Shown here in pieces: positions 44,755-56,600 of a stretch of 64,000 nt of DNA (positions within the stretch are counted from its first letter, which is position 1; every line of letters begins with the position of its first letter). The notes beneath the pieces are model-generated. The model was not told the DNA's origin and did not search any database. It worked only from the letters and a program-made list of their open reading frames with translations. The translations under genes and the position numbers were made by a program. Source of the DNA: Pycnopodia helianthoides (taxonomy: Eukaryota > Echinodermata > Asteroidea > Forcipulatida > Asteriidae); assembly GCA_032158295.1 (NCBI GenBank), contig CM063262.1, positions 11,293,977 through 11,357,976 of the forward strand, written 5' to 3'.

Positions 44755-47700
44755 CTGGATACGAAAAGAAATGAAAAATTTTAGTATAAAGTTTATATAT
44801 ATTCTGTTTTAGGGAGTAATTCAGAAGTCAGGCACATTCTAGGCACAAAAGAATGTTCTTGTGGCACACGCCCTTCAATCCATTGGACAGCCAGAATTTC
44901 TGCTGGACTGCATCATTGTACTGCAGTAGAGGAGCAATCCTCACGAGTATTCGCATTATTAATTTAAACATTCCGACGGTTCAACATAACGTTCCATGTG
45001 CACACGCTGGACTACTAATCGACTGTTTCTGCCTGTCCACTTTGAGGGCTCTATTATTTAAAGTGCTAATATTCTTACAGAATGGCCGAGTGGTCTGGTG
45101 AATTCTGGAGTTGGTTTGGAATCCCAGTCGTACACTTGTTCCTTGAGCAAGGCACTTACCATAAATTGCTTCCCTTAAATGTGAATGGGATGGTACTATG
45201 TTGCATCACCCCCCTTATCACAGCATGTGATATTAAGCTAAATTTTTCCTGACAGTTGCCCGGGTTTTTTATTTACTAATCGTTGATTTGATTTTATTGT
45301 GAGGTTTTTCATGTTGTGTGCATTTTTTATTGTAAAGCGCATTGATCTTTTTGGAAACTGCGCTTGATAAATCTTTTAATAATAATAATAATAAATGTAA
45401 ACAGCTCGAGGTTTTTTCGTCCTCAGGTAGTTGCTCTGCCACTGCCTTTAATAACCACTTCACATCGGTATTCCGAAAAATTTACTAGCATAATTTCTTG
45501 TATCCTCCGTCCCTCTTTGTACAGGTGAAACAAAGTGTAGATATCCACATCAGCCATTCGACTGACAGCCACAAAACTGAGGGTGCTCCAAAGTTATTTT
45601 GGCGTTAAAAAACAAGCCGCCGGAGGCCAGTACAGAAAAAAAATCGGACTGTCTACACGTCATCCCGTGTAAAGTGGTTAGTAGTAAAATCTAGCTTGAT
45701 GGGTGAGGGGGGGGTGGATCGGGATGATGTGACTAGAGGAGGGGGGAAAATACTGAAAGTTGAATAATTTAGACTTACCGTGTGCTTTGTTGAGTCCTAG
45801 GGCGATCTTGACTCGTTTCTTGGGCGTGGCCTGGTCCGAGTCCACATCGTCAGACAGCAGAATCTGTGTGATGAGAAAAACACCCCGCCCCAAGAACATC
45901 AATGTCCGAAATCAAAATGTACACAGCATCCACTAATGTATGGTCATAAAAATGTGGTTGAAATGGTTTGCTGTGATGAGTGTTTGAAGTTCATCTCAAT
46001 ATTCTTAAAGGTTTTGTTTCGGTACATTTGCAGAACAGTTAATGGCCGAGATTCAAGTGTGCGATTTTTTATCCTGGTATAAAAATTCGCCCAAGAGCTA
46101 GTCTAAAGAGGCTTACAGCAGAGGCACTCAGAAGCAGCCATGCTTGTCCATGTGTGCGTTGCTTGCTTGGTTTGCTTACATTGTTACCCACTATTAGTCA
46201 CGTTCTCCAGTTGCCGATTGTAAGTTCTACCAGGTCCAACTCATAATAGACACAATAATTTGGAAGGCTGATCGACCTTATTTGCAGCTAAGAAGCTGAA
46301 CTGCAAAGGATGCGGCTACAACATGATCGAGACCCAACCATGTAAAGGCCTCAATCCATACAACCACGGAGCATGGCCAGACAAATTGTCCCAAAAGGCA
46401 AAATGTTAAAACAATCAAGTCAGTGCTTAAATTTAGTTTTGAAATATTATGGTCGGTTTAAAGAAGTTTACTTACTCCCTTTCTTCTGGGAGGCTCAGTC
46501 TGAGGCTCTCCATCCTTACGTGCTGCCTTGCGTACAAACGCAGCAGGGGGTGTGCTGGTACGGTGGAATGCTGCAAATGGCTTTTCAGTCTTCCGTTGCC
46601 CTCCAATCTTTTTACTTTGTGATTTTTCGCTGGTTAGATTCACCTGGAGCTCAACCTCTGCAGCTTCAACTTTCTCAGTCTTTTCTTGGCTTTTTTCTGG
46701 TGTTTTATTGGGTTCTACTTTCTCGGTCTTTACTTGGTTTTTTTCTGGTGTTTTATTGGATTCGTCTGACTGTTTTTTGTCAATTGTTTCCAATTTGAGG
46801 ACTTTTGACCTCCTTTTCTTAAGTTTCTTGGAAGGTTTCTCTGTGCTGACCTCCGAATCATTGCCGTCTGTCTCGCAAGATGTTTTGATGTCTGAAACGG
46901 CCATCTTGGAATCTTCCCCATCAGTCATCTTCTGGCTGTCCTCTTGATCGATTTGATTACCGTCAGATTTTCTCTTCTTTGCTTTTCGTTTCTTCTTATC
47001 TGTGACCTCTTCGCCGGCAGACGCCTTGGTGTCTGCATCCTCAGCTGCAACATTTCCCTCCTCTTTCTTTGTCGACGTCGGACTCGTCTCCCCAGCTTCA
47101 ACATCCGTTGTCTCTTTGTCCTCCCCAGGAGCTGATTTCCCAATCTGTTTCTTCTTTCTTCTCCTTCTCCTCTTCCTTCTCGGCTCCCCGTCTCCTTCCT
47201 CATCTCCTCCTCCAGCAACCTCCTTGGGAGCTTTCCTCTTCTGGCCTTGCTGCCCGCCCTTGTTCTTCCCCAAATTTTTCTTCAGCCAGGGGCGATCGCC
47301 GTAGATAAACTCCTCTTCGTCGTCTTGGTAGTTCAGAAGTGACGCCACGTTGTAGTCGGGGAACACACCTTCTTTAAGATCGCGGAATCTAAAAATTTAT
47401 TTAATAAGATGGTGGAGGTTTTAAAAAATCAAGCATTTCAAAAACAAGACATCTTTTTCCCCTTTAGAATGATATAATTCACTTCTATGTAGTAACTCTA
47501 TATTTCAACTAGAACGTTCCAAGGGGCACTAAGGCAATGACCCAAGGAATGGAATGCAGTGACCCCTAGAATGGAAGGCAAGGACCAGGGGAGGACGCAA
47601 ATGCCTCGGCTGCCTCCGTGAAGAATCAGGCCTGCTAATTAATACACATACAAACTTTTTCAGCTCCAAACCTTGTCGAAGTTCAGCAAATAATAAAGAA

Positions 47701-50700
47701 AATAATTTGGGTCTTCTACAAACAAAATTCTAGTCCAATTTCATAGAGCTGCTTAAGCACAAAAAGTAGCTTAGCACAAAATAATTATGCTTACAAGAAT
47801 AAGGTTACCAGTCACAAGTACAATTTGTGACTGGTATCCTGCTCCTTTAGCAACAAGTGGTCTAGTGTAGATTTTCTTTAATTTCAAGCCATAATGTACA
47901 TCCCTTTCACTCCCTATTTAACAATATTTTCAGCATAAATTAATTTTGTCTCACTTTTTCACCATGGCATAGACTTTCCTCCTGTAAGGTCCTGGGGTCG
48001 ACTTCTTGCTGGCCAGAGCAAACAGACGATTTGCAATCGCCTCGTAGTTGTACTGCAATAAACATAAATCATAATTCATGCTGAGCAAACAGCCAAAAAC
48101 TGTCAAAGAATTTTCACATGAACGTTGAATCCGTCCATGTTTAGCGAGGTGCAGCGGGTACCAACCGCATCTCTGGCCACAGCATTCGCGAACGGACACC
48201 AACACTCAGAAATCTGAGACTGAATCATTTCTCAGATTCAGATGGTTCTGGGTGCAAAATTATCTAAACCATAGTACTTCAATAGGGATCCTTTTTCTCA
48301 AAATAACGATCATCAGCTGCGGTGCTTCTCACCAAGTAAGTTTTTAAGAGACCAAAAGAACTCACTCCGCGGCAGTGCAGTTAATTACGAGAAGTCCCCC
48401 CGATCCACAAAGCTAAAGTAGTAGTCCAGGCCGATTTCCTACCTCCCGCCCAGGTAGTAGTTAATAAGCAGGACAGTTCTTTTCAGAACTGAGAAGTCTC
48501 CTGAATTCTGAAAATCTACTCCGCGGTAGTAGAATAAATAGCAAGACAAGTTCTCTAAAGAACAAAATCTACACAGCAAAGTAGATATTTACACGCATGG
48601 TGTTAACGCAAACCGAATATATACGTTTATATGGTCAATAATTTTTTGAGTAGTTACCAATGTACGACCTTACCTTTAACTTTGGCATTTCTTTCCTCAC
48701 AGGCTTCCTCAACTTCTCAATTTTATCGTCGTCGTCGTCTTTATCTTCTTCCTCGTCTGGTTTCCCGTCTCCCTTCTCATCCTCCCCAGAGTCGATGCCT
48801 TCATCCTCGGAGTCCTCCAGGTAACCGACGTCCGATTCGTCGATGATCTCTTGAAAGAAGCCACGTAAGGTGACTTTCAATAGAGTTTTACTGTGACAGA
48901 CAAAAACAAATTATACACTCAGGTCAAAGCAGGGAGTTCTGTGTGCAGGCAATTCTGTTCTGCATAAATTGAGGTTGGGAAGAGGCAGGTCCAAATGCAT
49001 CTTTCATAATGGCCAAAATGACATCACTCCATAACCAAATTTATGCAAAACAGAATGCAAAATCATGCCACTTGCAGAAACTTTGACTGCACTGTAATTG
49101 GAAAAAAATCTTGCGTCGTCTATTAACCCTCCTACTGTCTGACCATTCAATATCATCCACTGTGGTTTTGAATGATAGATACGCCAGCCCACAATATGAT
49201 ATCATGTGGTGAATGCATCTACACAATACACAGTAAGTTCTGTGCACAGTTGTGCCACCATACACAAACCATGACTGATACTGCCTCTGTGTCCCCATGT
49301 CATTGCCTTGGTGCCCCTTGAAATGTTCAAATAGAAATTTACAATTTCCCCATAGAGGTGCCCTTTCGGTGCCCTCGCCCTTTCAAGAACAAAGCATCAT
49401 GTCTTTAGTGACATTGGTAAGATTGAGCTCACCTGTGGGCAGTTGTTACCAGTACACAGAATGGATCGATCAGTTTGAAAACTTGCTCCGGTGTCAGCTG
49501 TCGAAGGAAAAGAGACGACATCTCAAAAAATGTAATACATCATTGGTTTATTGTCATCATCAATCAACTACAACTCTCGTTCCATCGTTAGTGTCTTTTT
49601 TTTACCACCCCAAAGAAACAAGTTACCCGTTTTATACATTGTCTTTAACCCTTGCTCCCCGGCCAACTTGCCAACAGGCAATGCCACTATCCTCCACTCT
49701 TATGTCAATCCACACCAATATGTTTGGACTAAGATAAGATTGGTATGCCTGCCCAAACGATAAGCAACCGTTATTTGGGCCTACAGCCCTCAATTCTCCA
49801 CTATCCTCTACTCTTTGGTCACTCCACTCTAATATGTTTAGACTTGGATAAGATTGGTATGCCTGTCCCAGTGATAAGCAATTGTTGTGTGAGACTACAA
49901 TCCCCCACTATCCTCCACTCTTATGTCATTTCACTAAGTTTAGACTAAGATAAGATTGGTTGGCCTGGCCCAGCGATATGCATCTGTTATTTGGACCTAC
50001 AGCCCTCAATCCTCCAGTTTGGTCACTCAACACACCAACATGATTGGACTTGGGTACGATTAGTACACCTTGCCCAGTGATAAACCGTTGTTATTTTGGA
50101 CTACAATCCTCAATCCTCCAACTTCACAAAGAAGATTTTGGATGATTTGGGAAAGTTGGGGGTGAAGCTATCTATTTAAAACCTTCCCCTAAAAACACCC
50201 TACCTCTTGGCCTGCACAGAGGGCACCTCTTCTCTGTAGATATCAATGAAATGATAGCACAGGCCGTCTGACGACGCTTCAGCGTTGCCACACAATGGAG
50301 TCTTGCGTAGCACGTCTAGGAACCGGTCCACAACACTATGAAATAAATAGGATCAGACGAGACGAGCGTATTTGCAATTTTTGTCAAAAGAAAATTATAT
50401 ATAAGTGTGCACGCCAGGGATATCGATTTGATTGCTAACCACACATAGATTATGTTACTCATGACATCACAAGGCAACACTGCCAGTAAAACTTTTAAAT
50501 TGATTCTTGGGCCCAATTTTACAGAGCTGCTTAAGCACAAAAAGTAGCTAAGCACAACTAAATTATGCTTACCAGAATAAGGTTACCAGCCAAAATACCA
50601 TGTCACATGTAAAATTTGTGATTGGTATCCTGCCAGGTCTGCTTCCAAGTCTCACCTATGTTTAAGTATTAAATGTTTCTATTATTTTGATGATAACAAT

Positions 50701-52484
50701 TTGACTAACCTGTCTTCCCAGTTGTTTTTCTTAGGACAACCAATGTTTGGCGGAAACAGCGACGAATAAACTGGAACAGAAAAACAGCACAGGCTTTACA
50801 ATCTTTACATATACATGAATATCCAATTAAAGTGAACTTTAAACAATGAAGTTATGAGGAATTTTATAGCGTAAATAAAGTAGGAGTAACTTTGAAAAAA
50901 TTTAAGAAAAAATGTGTTCTTACCATAAAAAATTTATCCATTCTGAGTCTATCTATGCCAAGCCACTCCCTCTTCATCGTGAGAAGGAACGCGTCAAAGA
51001 AACCCATCGCTAAAATGAAATAAAAAACATGAAAAGAAAGAATTAACTCCCTACACAGGAACCACAGACTGCCAAAAAGTGCCATACCTTCCAGGCTAGC
51101 AATGGATGCATGGGTTTCTTCAGTTTAATACATGTAGCTGGTATTAGGGGAAACCCATGGCTTGTGTACTGTAGACTGGGTCTCCACAGTCTCTTGTGGA
51201 AATTGTGGCAGGGCAAGTTGGGCGGGAGAGTACACCGGTAGTAATAGGGTTAATTTTCTACACATACATAGCAGTGGCTTGTACTACTAGCAAGAGCGGC
51301 TTGTACTACCAGCAGCCTTGCCTTGTACTGCGGCTTGTAGCAAGAGCAGCCGCGAACGGCTCGCATTAGTAACAGCCATGGCTTGTACACGAGCAACGCG
51401 GCTTGTACCAAGTGCAGACGCGGCTTGTACCAAGAGCAGCCGCGAGCTGCTTGTACTAATAACAGCCATGTCTCGTACCAACAGCAACCGCGGCTTGTAC
51501 AAAGTGCAGCCGCGGCTTGCATCAATGTTCACAGCTGACATAGAGGTCGTGCACAGAGGTCGTGTTCTATTTGTATGGGAAAGACCCCACTTATGATTGT
51601 AAGTCTGGCGTCTAACCTCCTAGTGGTGTTGAGAAGCTGTGAATCAGGTCAGCAATCTTGTCCGCCAGTTCCTCTTGGACGAGTGGCTTGTCACACATCC
51701 ACATGCAGTAGAATAGACCCTTCCATAGACGCAGTAGCTCTTCCTCCATACCAACATCTGTACAAAATTACAAATCATCCTCTTTTACAATTTTAGCATG
51801 TATACAGTGGTCGATCTTTGACAAAAACCGTGATGTTAAAGCTGTTAATTGATGATTAGGCTTTGAAGTGGCCCTGCAGTATAATTAAACAATTAACACC
51901 AGCAGACTGTTTCTTAAGTGATTGTGATGTTACAGCCACAAGATTTAAAATTCCAATCTTGGTTGTCAAAATAGTATGAGCAATCTTCACTGTGAAAAAA
52001 TACCAACATTTATTTAAACATGTTGTATGTGTACTCCGTGTTACGTGTAGTCAATGCCAGTCATGCCAGTAGTACTAGTACATACATGTGTAAACAAGAA
52101 CCAAGATAAAGGTCTGTACAGTTAACTTGAAAGAATTACTAACGTTACATATATTACTAGCCATAAGTTTCAAGTGTAACGTTAATATTAGCAACCATTT
52201 GGCCAGCTTGTTCACTCATTCGTTATTGCTGATAAGCCAGCAGCAGCCTCATCATCATCAGCATGCTTAAATTTCGAAAGTTTTTAAAAGTAAAATTGTG
52301 TTTTATTTACATAATTCTTGTTTTCTAAAAGAAACTAACCACCCTGTTTTGTAGATCGTGCAGCTATCCATCTCTTTAGCTTTTTAACCGTCCTTTCTCT
52401 AGCTTTGGGGGCATTTCCAGCCAATCTTTGGGCAAAATGCACCTCCAAAGTGAACTTGAAATCGTCTTCCATGGAAGTCGCCAT
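44444..52484 (-). CDS. RRP1: RRP1/Nop52 family ribosomal RNA processing protein (whole gene)
   Basis: Nucleolar protein of the Nop52 family, needed for processing of pre-rRNA in the 60S pathway; metazoan RRP1B also binds chromatin and PP1. Ten exons on the minus strand: 52340-52484, 51617-51757, 50924-51009, 50710-50770, 50204-50335, 48674-48890, 47955-48052, 46476-47388, 45779-45863, 44444-44754. Predicted length 729 residues if one missing base in exon 4 is allowed for, close to vertebrate RRP1B (~758) and longer than RRP1 (~460). The Nop52 domain covers about residues 5-190 ([46 protein letters not shown]), continuing through [16 protein letters not shown]. Then come an acidic stretch, a Lys/Arg/Glu-rich disordered middle and a basic C-terminus ending TRTKKQK. 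It is head to head with VPS26C. Confidence 0.9.
45075..45395 (+). mobile_element. tRNA-Leu SINE, short-bodied variant
   Basis: Starts acagaatggccgagtggtctggtgaattctggagttggtttggaatcccagtcg, has ccttgagcaaggcacttacc, then ttgtaaagcgcattgatc...aactgcgcttgataaatc and an (AAT)n tail. It lies in RRP1 intron 9. Confidence 0.7.
45450..45680. mobile_element. MITE with AACCACTTCACAT.GG ends
   Basis: ataaccacttcacatcggtattcc at the left and cccgtgtaaagtggttagt at the right are inverted repeats. Internal ctctttgtacaggtgaaacaaagtgtag and ccaaagttattttggcgttaaaaaa match the element at 55690-56085. Confidence 0.65.
45779..45863 (-). CDS. RRP1: RRP1 exon 9
   Basis: Phase 0 in, phase 1 out, 28 codons. [20 protein letters not shown] followed by LGLNKAH. 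The KRV.I.LG.N motif corresponds to the KRVTF-like PP1-docking region of vertebrate RRP1B; that function here is inferred. Confidence 0.85.
46476..47388 (-). CDS. RRP1: RRP1 exon 8: large low-complexity exon
   Basis: 304 codons, phase 2 in, phase 0 out. It starts [18 protein letters not shown], then [16 protein letters not shown], and becomes Lys/Arg/Glu-rich ([11 protein letters not shown]), a probable nucleolar/nuclear localisation region. A short internal repeat (NKTPEK.Q.KTEKVE) occurs twice. Antisense and other-frame open reading through this exon is shadow. Confidence 0.9.
47732..47850. mobile_element. GCCCAATTTCATA palindromic MITE, partial
   Basis: tccaatttcatagagctgcttaagcacaaaaagtagcttagcac ... 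ggttaccagtcacaagtacaatttgtgactggtatcctgctcc. Confidence 0.7.
47955..48052 (-). CDS. RRP1: RRP1 exon 7
   Basis: Phase 0 in, phase 2 out. [20 protein letters not shown] then [13 protein letters not shown]; the YEAIA.RLF.LASKK motif is typical of the C-terminal part of the Nop52 domain. Confidence 0.9.
48203..48660. mobile_element. AAGGTATACC MITE, broken by another sequence
   Basis: ttctcagattcagatggttctgg ... atcatcagctgcggtgcttctcaccaagtaagttttt is interrupted at about 48345 and resumes near 48600 (aaccgaatatatacg ... gagtagttaccaatgt). The insert contains ctactccgcggtagtag hairpin-like motifs. Confidence 0.5.
48674..48890 (-). CDS. RRP1: RRP1 exon 6: acidic region
   Basis: Phase 2 in, phase 0 out. 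[20 protein letters not shown] followed by an Asp/Glu-rich stretch ([16 protein letters not shown]) and [11 protein letters not shown]. Confidence 0.85.
49120..49300. mobile_element. Dispersed repeat (catgatatcatattgcag family)
   Basis: taaccctcctactgtctgaccattcaatatcatccactgtggttttgaatgatagat...ccagcccacaatatgatatcatgtggtgaatgcatctacac...ctgtgcacagttgtgccaccata. A good reference copy of the family in this window. Confidence 0.65.
49683..50125. repeat. ~103-116-bp tandem repeat, four units
   Basis: ccactatcctccactcttatgtcaatccac...atgtttggactaagataagattggtatgcctg.cca..gataagca..gttatttgg.cctacagcc starts near 49683, 49799, 49905 and 50007. It sits in RRP1 intron 5. Confidence 0.8.
50204..50335 (-). 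CDS. RRP1: RRP1 exon 5
   Basis: Phase 2 in and out. [36 protein letters not shown]; the YHFIDIY..E motif is typical of RRP1 proteins. Confidence 0.9.
50508..50640. mobile_element. GCCCAATTTCATA palindromic MITE, partial
   Basis: tgggcccaattttacagagctgcttaagcacaaaaagtagctaagcac ... aaaatttgtgattggtatcctgcc. The right half is lost. Confidence 0.7.
50710..50770 (-). CDS. RRP1: RRP1 exon 4 (one base short)
   Basis: [15 protein letters not shown] is in frame from the phase-0 acceptor. The family pattern then expects a K-N-x-W-E type continuation, present only in the next frame (NNWED). The exon is 61 bases where 62 would connect phase 0 to phase 2 of exon 5. The likely site is the T5 run at 50725-50729 (A run on the coding strand). 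Confidence 0.8.
50924..51009 (-). CDS. RRP1: RRP1 exon 3
   Basis: Phase 1 in, phase 0 out. [20 protein letters not shown] followed by LRMDKFFM, the central Nop52 signature (EW.GID.LR.DKF). Confidence 0.9.
51273..51524. repeat. ~30-bp minisatellite in RRP1 intron 2
   Basis: cggcttgtaccaagagcagccgcgagc-type units with several CGCGG motifs, 8-9 degenerate copies. CpG-rich compared with its surroundings. Confidence 0.75.
51617..51757 (-). CDS. RRP1: RRP1 exon 2
   Basis: Phase 1 in and out. [20 protein letters not shown] then [20 protein letters not shown]. The [19 protein letters not shown] block is the most conserved part of RRP1 and settles the identification. Confidence 0.95.
51758..52339 (-). 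other. RRP1 intron 1, no internal feature seen
   Basis: About 580 bp of A+T-rich sequence with no exon, SINE or MITE that I can recognise. Confidence 0.5.
52340..52484 (-). CDS. RRP1: RRP1 exon 1: start codon
   Basis: ATG at 52484 in the context agcaagATGG. It reads [20 protein letters not shown] then [20 protein letters not shown]. The FAQRLA.N...R.R..KKL motif is the N-terminus of RRP1 proteins. Exit in phase 1 at gttagt. Confidence 0.9.
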
Positions 52485-53638
52485 CTTGCTGATCCCACGT
52501 GTGCTGTTCTTCGGATACTCAAATCAGGGGTGTAATGTAAAGTCAAATGTACTGGGCGACTAGCCAACCCGTAAATCAGCTTTAAGCATTATTTAAAACA
52601 TTTTAAATATTCCAAACAACCCCAAGTAAACAAAAATATATTCTTAAATGTATTGTACCAATATTTGTTCTGAAAAAGGTTAATTATTTTGTAAGAAATA
52701 CAGCTTTTCTCGTAATCACAACAGCTGTCCTTGAATTCTTTTATCCTTCTTAAATCGTATCCGAAAAATAAAATGTCCATCGGACTTTCGAAGCGAGCGA
52801 CAGCGAAAGAGGGCGCCCTTTAAGATTTTTTTCTGAAACTATGGGCGGAAGTAACCTACCAATGAACTAATAAGTTTGAAATTAAAAATTATGAATTAAA
52901 ATATATGAGCCCCCCCCCATCCTCTTGTGTAGACCATTGGTTAAAAATTTGTTTCGTTATTCAATGTTGTCAAAAACTTCGGTTTCCACTCTATGCACCA
53001 TACAGTAGTTTTCAGAGCTCAGGGTTTAAAATTATATTCATAATCAAAATATATTATGGGCCGACAAGTTTCAGTTATCAACAATTTGCATTAAAAAACT
53101 TGTTTTCCATTTCGTGATTAATAACACTTCATGTGCTCATAGTAGCTGAACAACTGTAGGATCCTTATTTTCTCAAAGGTTTTAACCTAAAAAATCACTT
53201 TTTAAACCCCCAAAACTGTAATTTAGAAATCCACCCCCTCGCCTCCCTCCATGGTGTAAATTGCGTAATTTGACTCAGATGGGTGATTTCCTATGCCGTT
53301 ATTTTGTACACGGTCGTATGGAGCGAATTGAACCCGCTATATAAGTATATTCTTAGACGCAGAGTTCTCATGCACTGTGCACAAGCAATGGGCACAGGAA
53401 TATGCACATATCACGGATCCATTTGACCGACACTGGCAAAACCCGACGCTTCTCGGCATTTCCCATTATATATAGTCGGGTGCTGTCCAAATTATGGTAT
53501 CCAGACGTTGATTTCCAAAGGTGCTGTCACTGTAGTGTCAGTACGCGGTCTAGTATACTGGTAATAGTCGACGTTGTCGGGTGGGCGGTGTGTCCAGCTC
53601 TAGCCAGTTCGAGTTGTTACTTTCTCCAAGCTTTCACC
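52485..53638. promoter_or_regulatory. Shared intergenic region between RRP1 and VPS26C
   Basis: The two start codons are 1,154 bp apart and diverge, so both promoters must lie here. TATATATA at 53467-53474 could serve VPS26C (start near 53497). No TATA is evident close upstream of RRP1. The rest is A+T-rich with a C run at 52911-52918. Confidence 0.45.
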
Positions 53639-53692
53639 ATGGCATTTCTTGACATTCGACTAAAGAAAGTGAACAAAATATACCACGAGGGG
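53639..53692 (+). CDS. VPS26C: VPS26C exon 1
   Basis: 18 codons, MAFLDIRLKKVNKIYHEG, ending at phase 0 before gtgagt. Kozak-like ttcaccATGG. Confidence 0.9.
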
Positions 53693-56600
53693 GTGAGTAG
53701 TGGTTTGCATTGATAAGGCTTGTATAGGTCAACGTTGGTCTGTACAAAATGTCCATTTTCAAGGCAAATTGAAAAAGGTTTGCAAAACAAAAATGAACAC
53801 GGTGAACAGGATGAACACGGGATTCCCTGCATGCAAAGTGCCAATGTAATCTGCATGGCCTGACACTGTGCAGTAAGCCAGTAGCACAGTAGCAGTAGCA
53901 CTGGACTGCAGCTGTGAGGTGGTTGGGTTCGACCATGATTGGCCTACATTTATGTTGGTAGTGTATATTTTGCAGGCACCGGCTTACTTTTGGTTTTACT
54001 AGTTTTTTTAGTATTAGTAAACTAACTATTTTATTTTTATAAGTAAAGCCAGACTAAAAGCCGACAGATTGTGTGGCACCCTCTTTTAAGTTAGTCTTTG
54101 AGTTGACTTTGATTTGACACAAACTTGAAACTAACAGTAACACAACTTCCGATATTACTGAGCCGCCACCCATTTTGGATTAACATGTATTTTCGACTAA
54201 ATCAAGTGTTTAAAACAGTGGCCCACCAACAAAGTTTTAAAAACTTGGCAAGGCATCCTTTATTTAGTGAAAACATCACTCACACCAACTTGCACAGAGG
54301 GCCTGAGTTTTATGAAATGAGGTGGTGTGTCATGGCCGAGCAGTTAAGAGCACTGGACTCGATCTCTTGTGTAAACTTCTGTCTGATCAGCAGAGTGAGG
54401 GTTCGACTCTTGGCTTTGGCACTTGTAAGCAAGACACTATAACCATTAATCATTATTGCTTCGTTCTCAGGATGTCAAGTAAAGCCGCGTAGGTTTCAAG
54501 TGCCTTGAGTACGTATGCTATAAAAGAATAAAACTATATAATGCTGTGTTCTTTGGTCATGCATGTAAATGGGTCGAGCCGCTGGCTGCCAAAGCCAAAG
54601 GCGCCCTTGCATGCCAGCGGCTCAACCACGCTGTAGCTGCGTGCTTCTCAGCTACAAGTAAGGGTGATTAGCCTTCCAAATTGTTTATTTATTAATTATA
54701 TACATGTAGTATAGTATTATGATCATTATAACTACGCCTGGCCCTGTCCAATTAATTTGCTGTTAATTGCAATTTGTTTTGTGTTTTTCCAGGAGGTGTT
54801 AGCTGGACTGGTTGTTGTTCAGAGTAAGACCGACGTTCAGCATCAGGGTATAACACTAGTCGTAGATGGCTCAGTGAACCTACAGCTTAGCTCTAAGAGT
54901 GTCGGACTCTTTGAGGCGTTTTATAACTCCATCAAGGTAGGCTTACAAGGCATACTGACATACCCCACAAAATGCAAAGAGGTTGTTTTTATGTATCCCA
55001 ACCTCAGTGTTTTGAAGCACAGTTTGGCAAACTTGCCACCTTCACTATTTATCCATCGATTCTTACCTAACTACTTTGGGTCAATATTTGTTTAGCTTCT
55101 GGAGTAATTGTTTTCCTTTGAAAATACTGTTGCAACAATGAAACCCTGACTTGACAAACGAAAGACAACAGAGGTTCTCATGCAATGGATGTGATGTTAT
55201 CTTGTTAGAAAATATGAGTAGGCACTCAACGTGATTCGCAGAACCTCAGCCGTGAGCCGATAATCTGCCATGGTATGCTGGAATCTCGGAACTCTCAGAC
55301 TTGCCCTCCATTGTGCGAATGGTGGCAGCCTGTCCATTCCTGAAGCCATGTTTGTATAACAACAGGGGTCGATTTCACAAAAACTCATCCTAACTTAGGA
55401 CTAGTCCTAGGCAATGCTAAGAGATAGGACTAGTCCTAAGTACTGGTCCTAACTTAGGACTAGTCGTATCTCTTACAATTGCCTGGACCCTGGACATAGG
55501 TCTGGGATCTTAAAAGAGAAACTTAAAATCTCACCTGTTCAACCAAGCATACTCGCACAATCCACAGTCCTAATTTGTTTTTTCCCCTCAAGCTCTGTGA
55601 GGGCCTTTTTAGGCAGATACCGGCGCTATACTAGGTGTTTTGATTATTATTATTATCTGGGGTTACACAATAATCCCAAGGAAAGGGATTTTACAATGCA
55701 AGTTTTCCAGAACCTGTTGTCGCTCTTTGTACGGGTGAAACAAAGCGTATCACAGTAGGTGTCTGCATACACACTGGAAAGTCCGATTGAATAAAAACAA
55801 CAGCTGTCTGCATGTCGGCCAAAAATGGAGGAAAATCCAAAGTTGTTTTTGGCGTAAAAAAATTGTCCGCAGTAAGTCTGTCAATTTTATTTTTTGTGTC
55901 AAGTAATGAACCACAAGGGAAACTGACTGGGTAAATTTCAAATGATTTGGGGTTGAACAAAGAAAAATTGACTAGAGCGGGATTTGAACCAACGACCTCC
56001 GGATTAACGTACCGGCACTCTACCAACAGCCCTATGTTGGCTATTTTATTTTTTTACAGACGTCATTCAATGTGAAGTGGTTAATATCGCACCTTTATTC
56101 TCTCTCCAGCCAATACAACTCCTGAATTACGTCGTAAATGTCGCCAAGCCAGGGAAGATTCCCGCTGGGAAAACGGAGATTCCGTTTGAGTTACCGCTGA
56201 AGCCCAAAGTTAATAAGAGCTTGTATGAGACGTACCATGGTGTCTTCGTAAACATTCAGGTATGTACGTAGAACCTGAATCGACTTCAATCCTTAACCAT
56301 TTCAATTGTTTATGTCTTCGTGATTTTCTCGTGTGTATTGCATGTCTGAACTTTTTAGAAATAGAGTGCACATAGTTCTATGGGTCGTGCTAAGCACAGA
56401 ATTCCGCGGTAAGCAGAGCCATAAATTGGACCCCTGTCTTGTCACCCAAAAGTTTCTATGGGCTAGAATCTTTTTTTTTTTAATAATTCATTTCTTAAAA
56501 CATGAATAATGAATCTGAGCCAGAAGTCAGTGATGTTAGTCTAAGCCATTAAACTATAGTATATCCCTTATTTCTTACAGTACTCCATCAAGGGTGAGAT

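Noticed and set aside
46528..47308. Plus-strand open frames of 139 and 100 residues
   Set aside because: They lie antisense to the RRP1 exon 8 low-complexity region, which is supported by the family match and splice phase.
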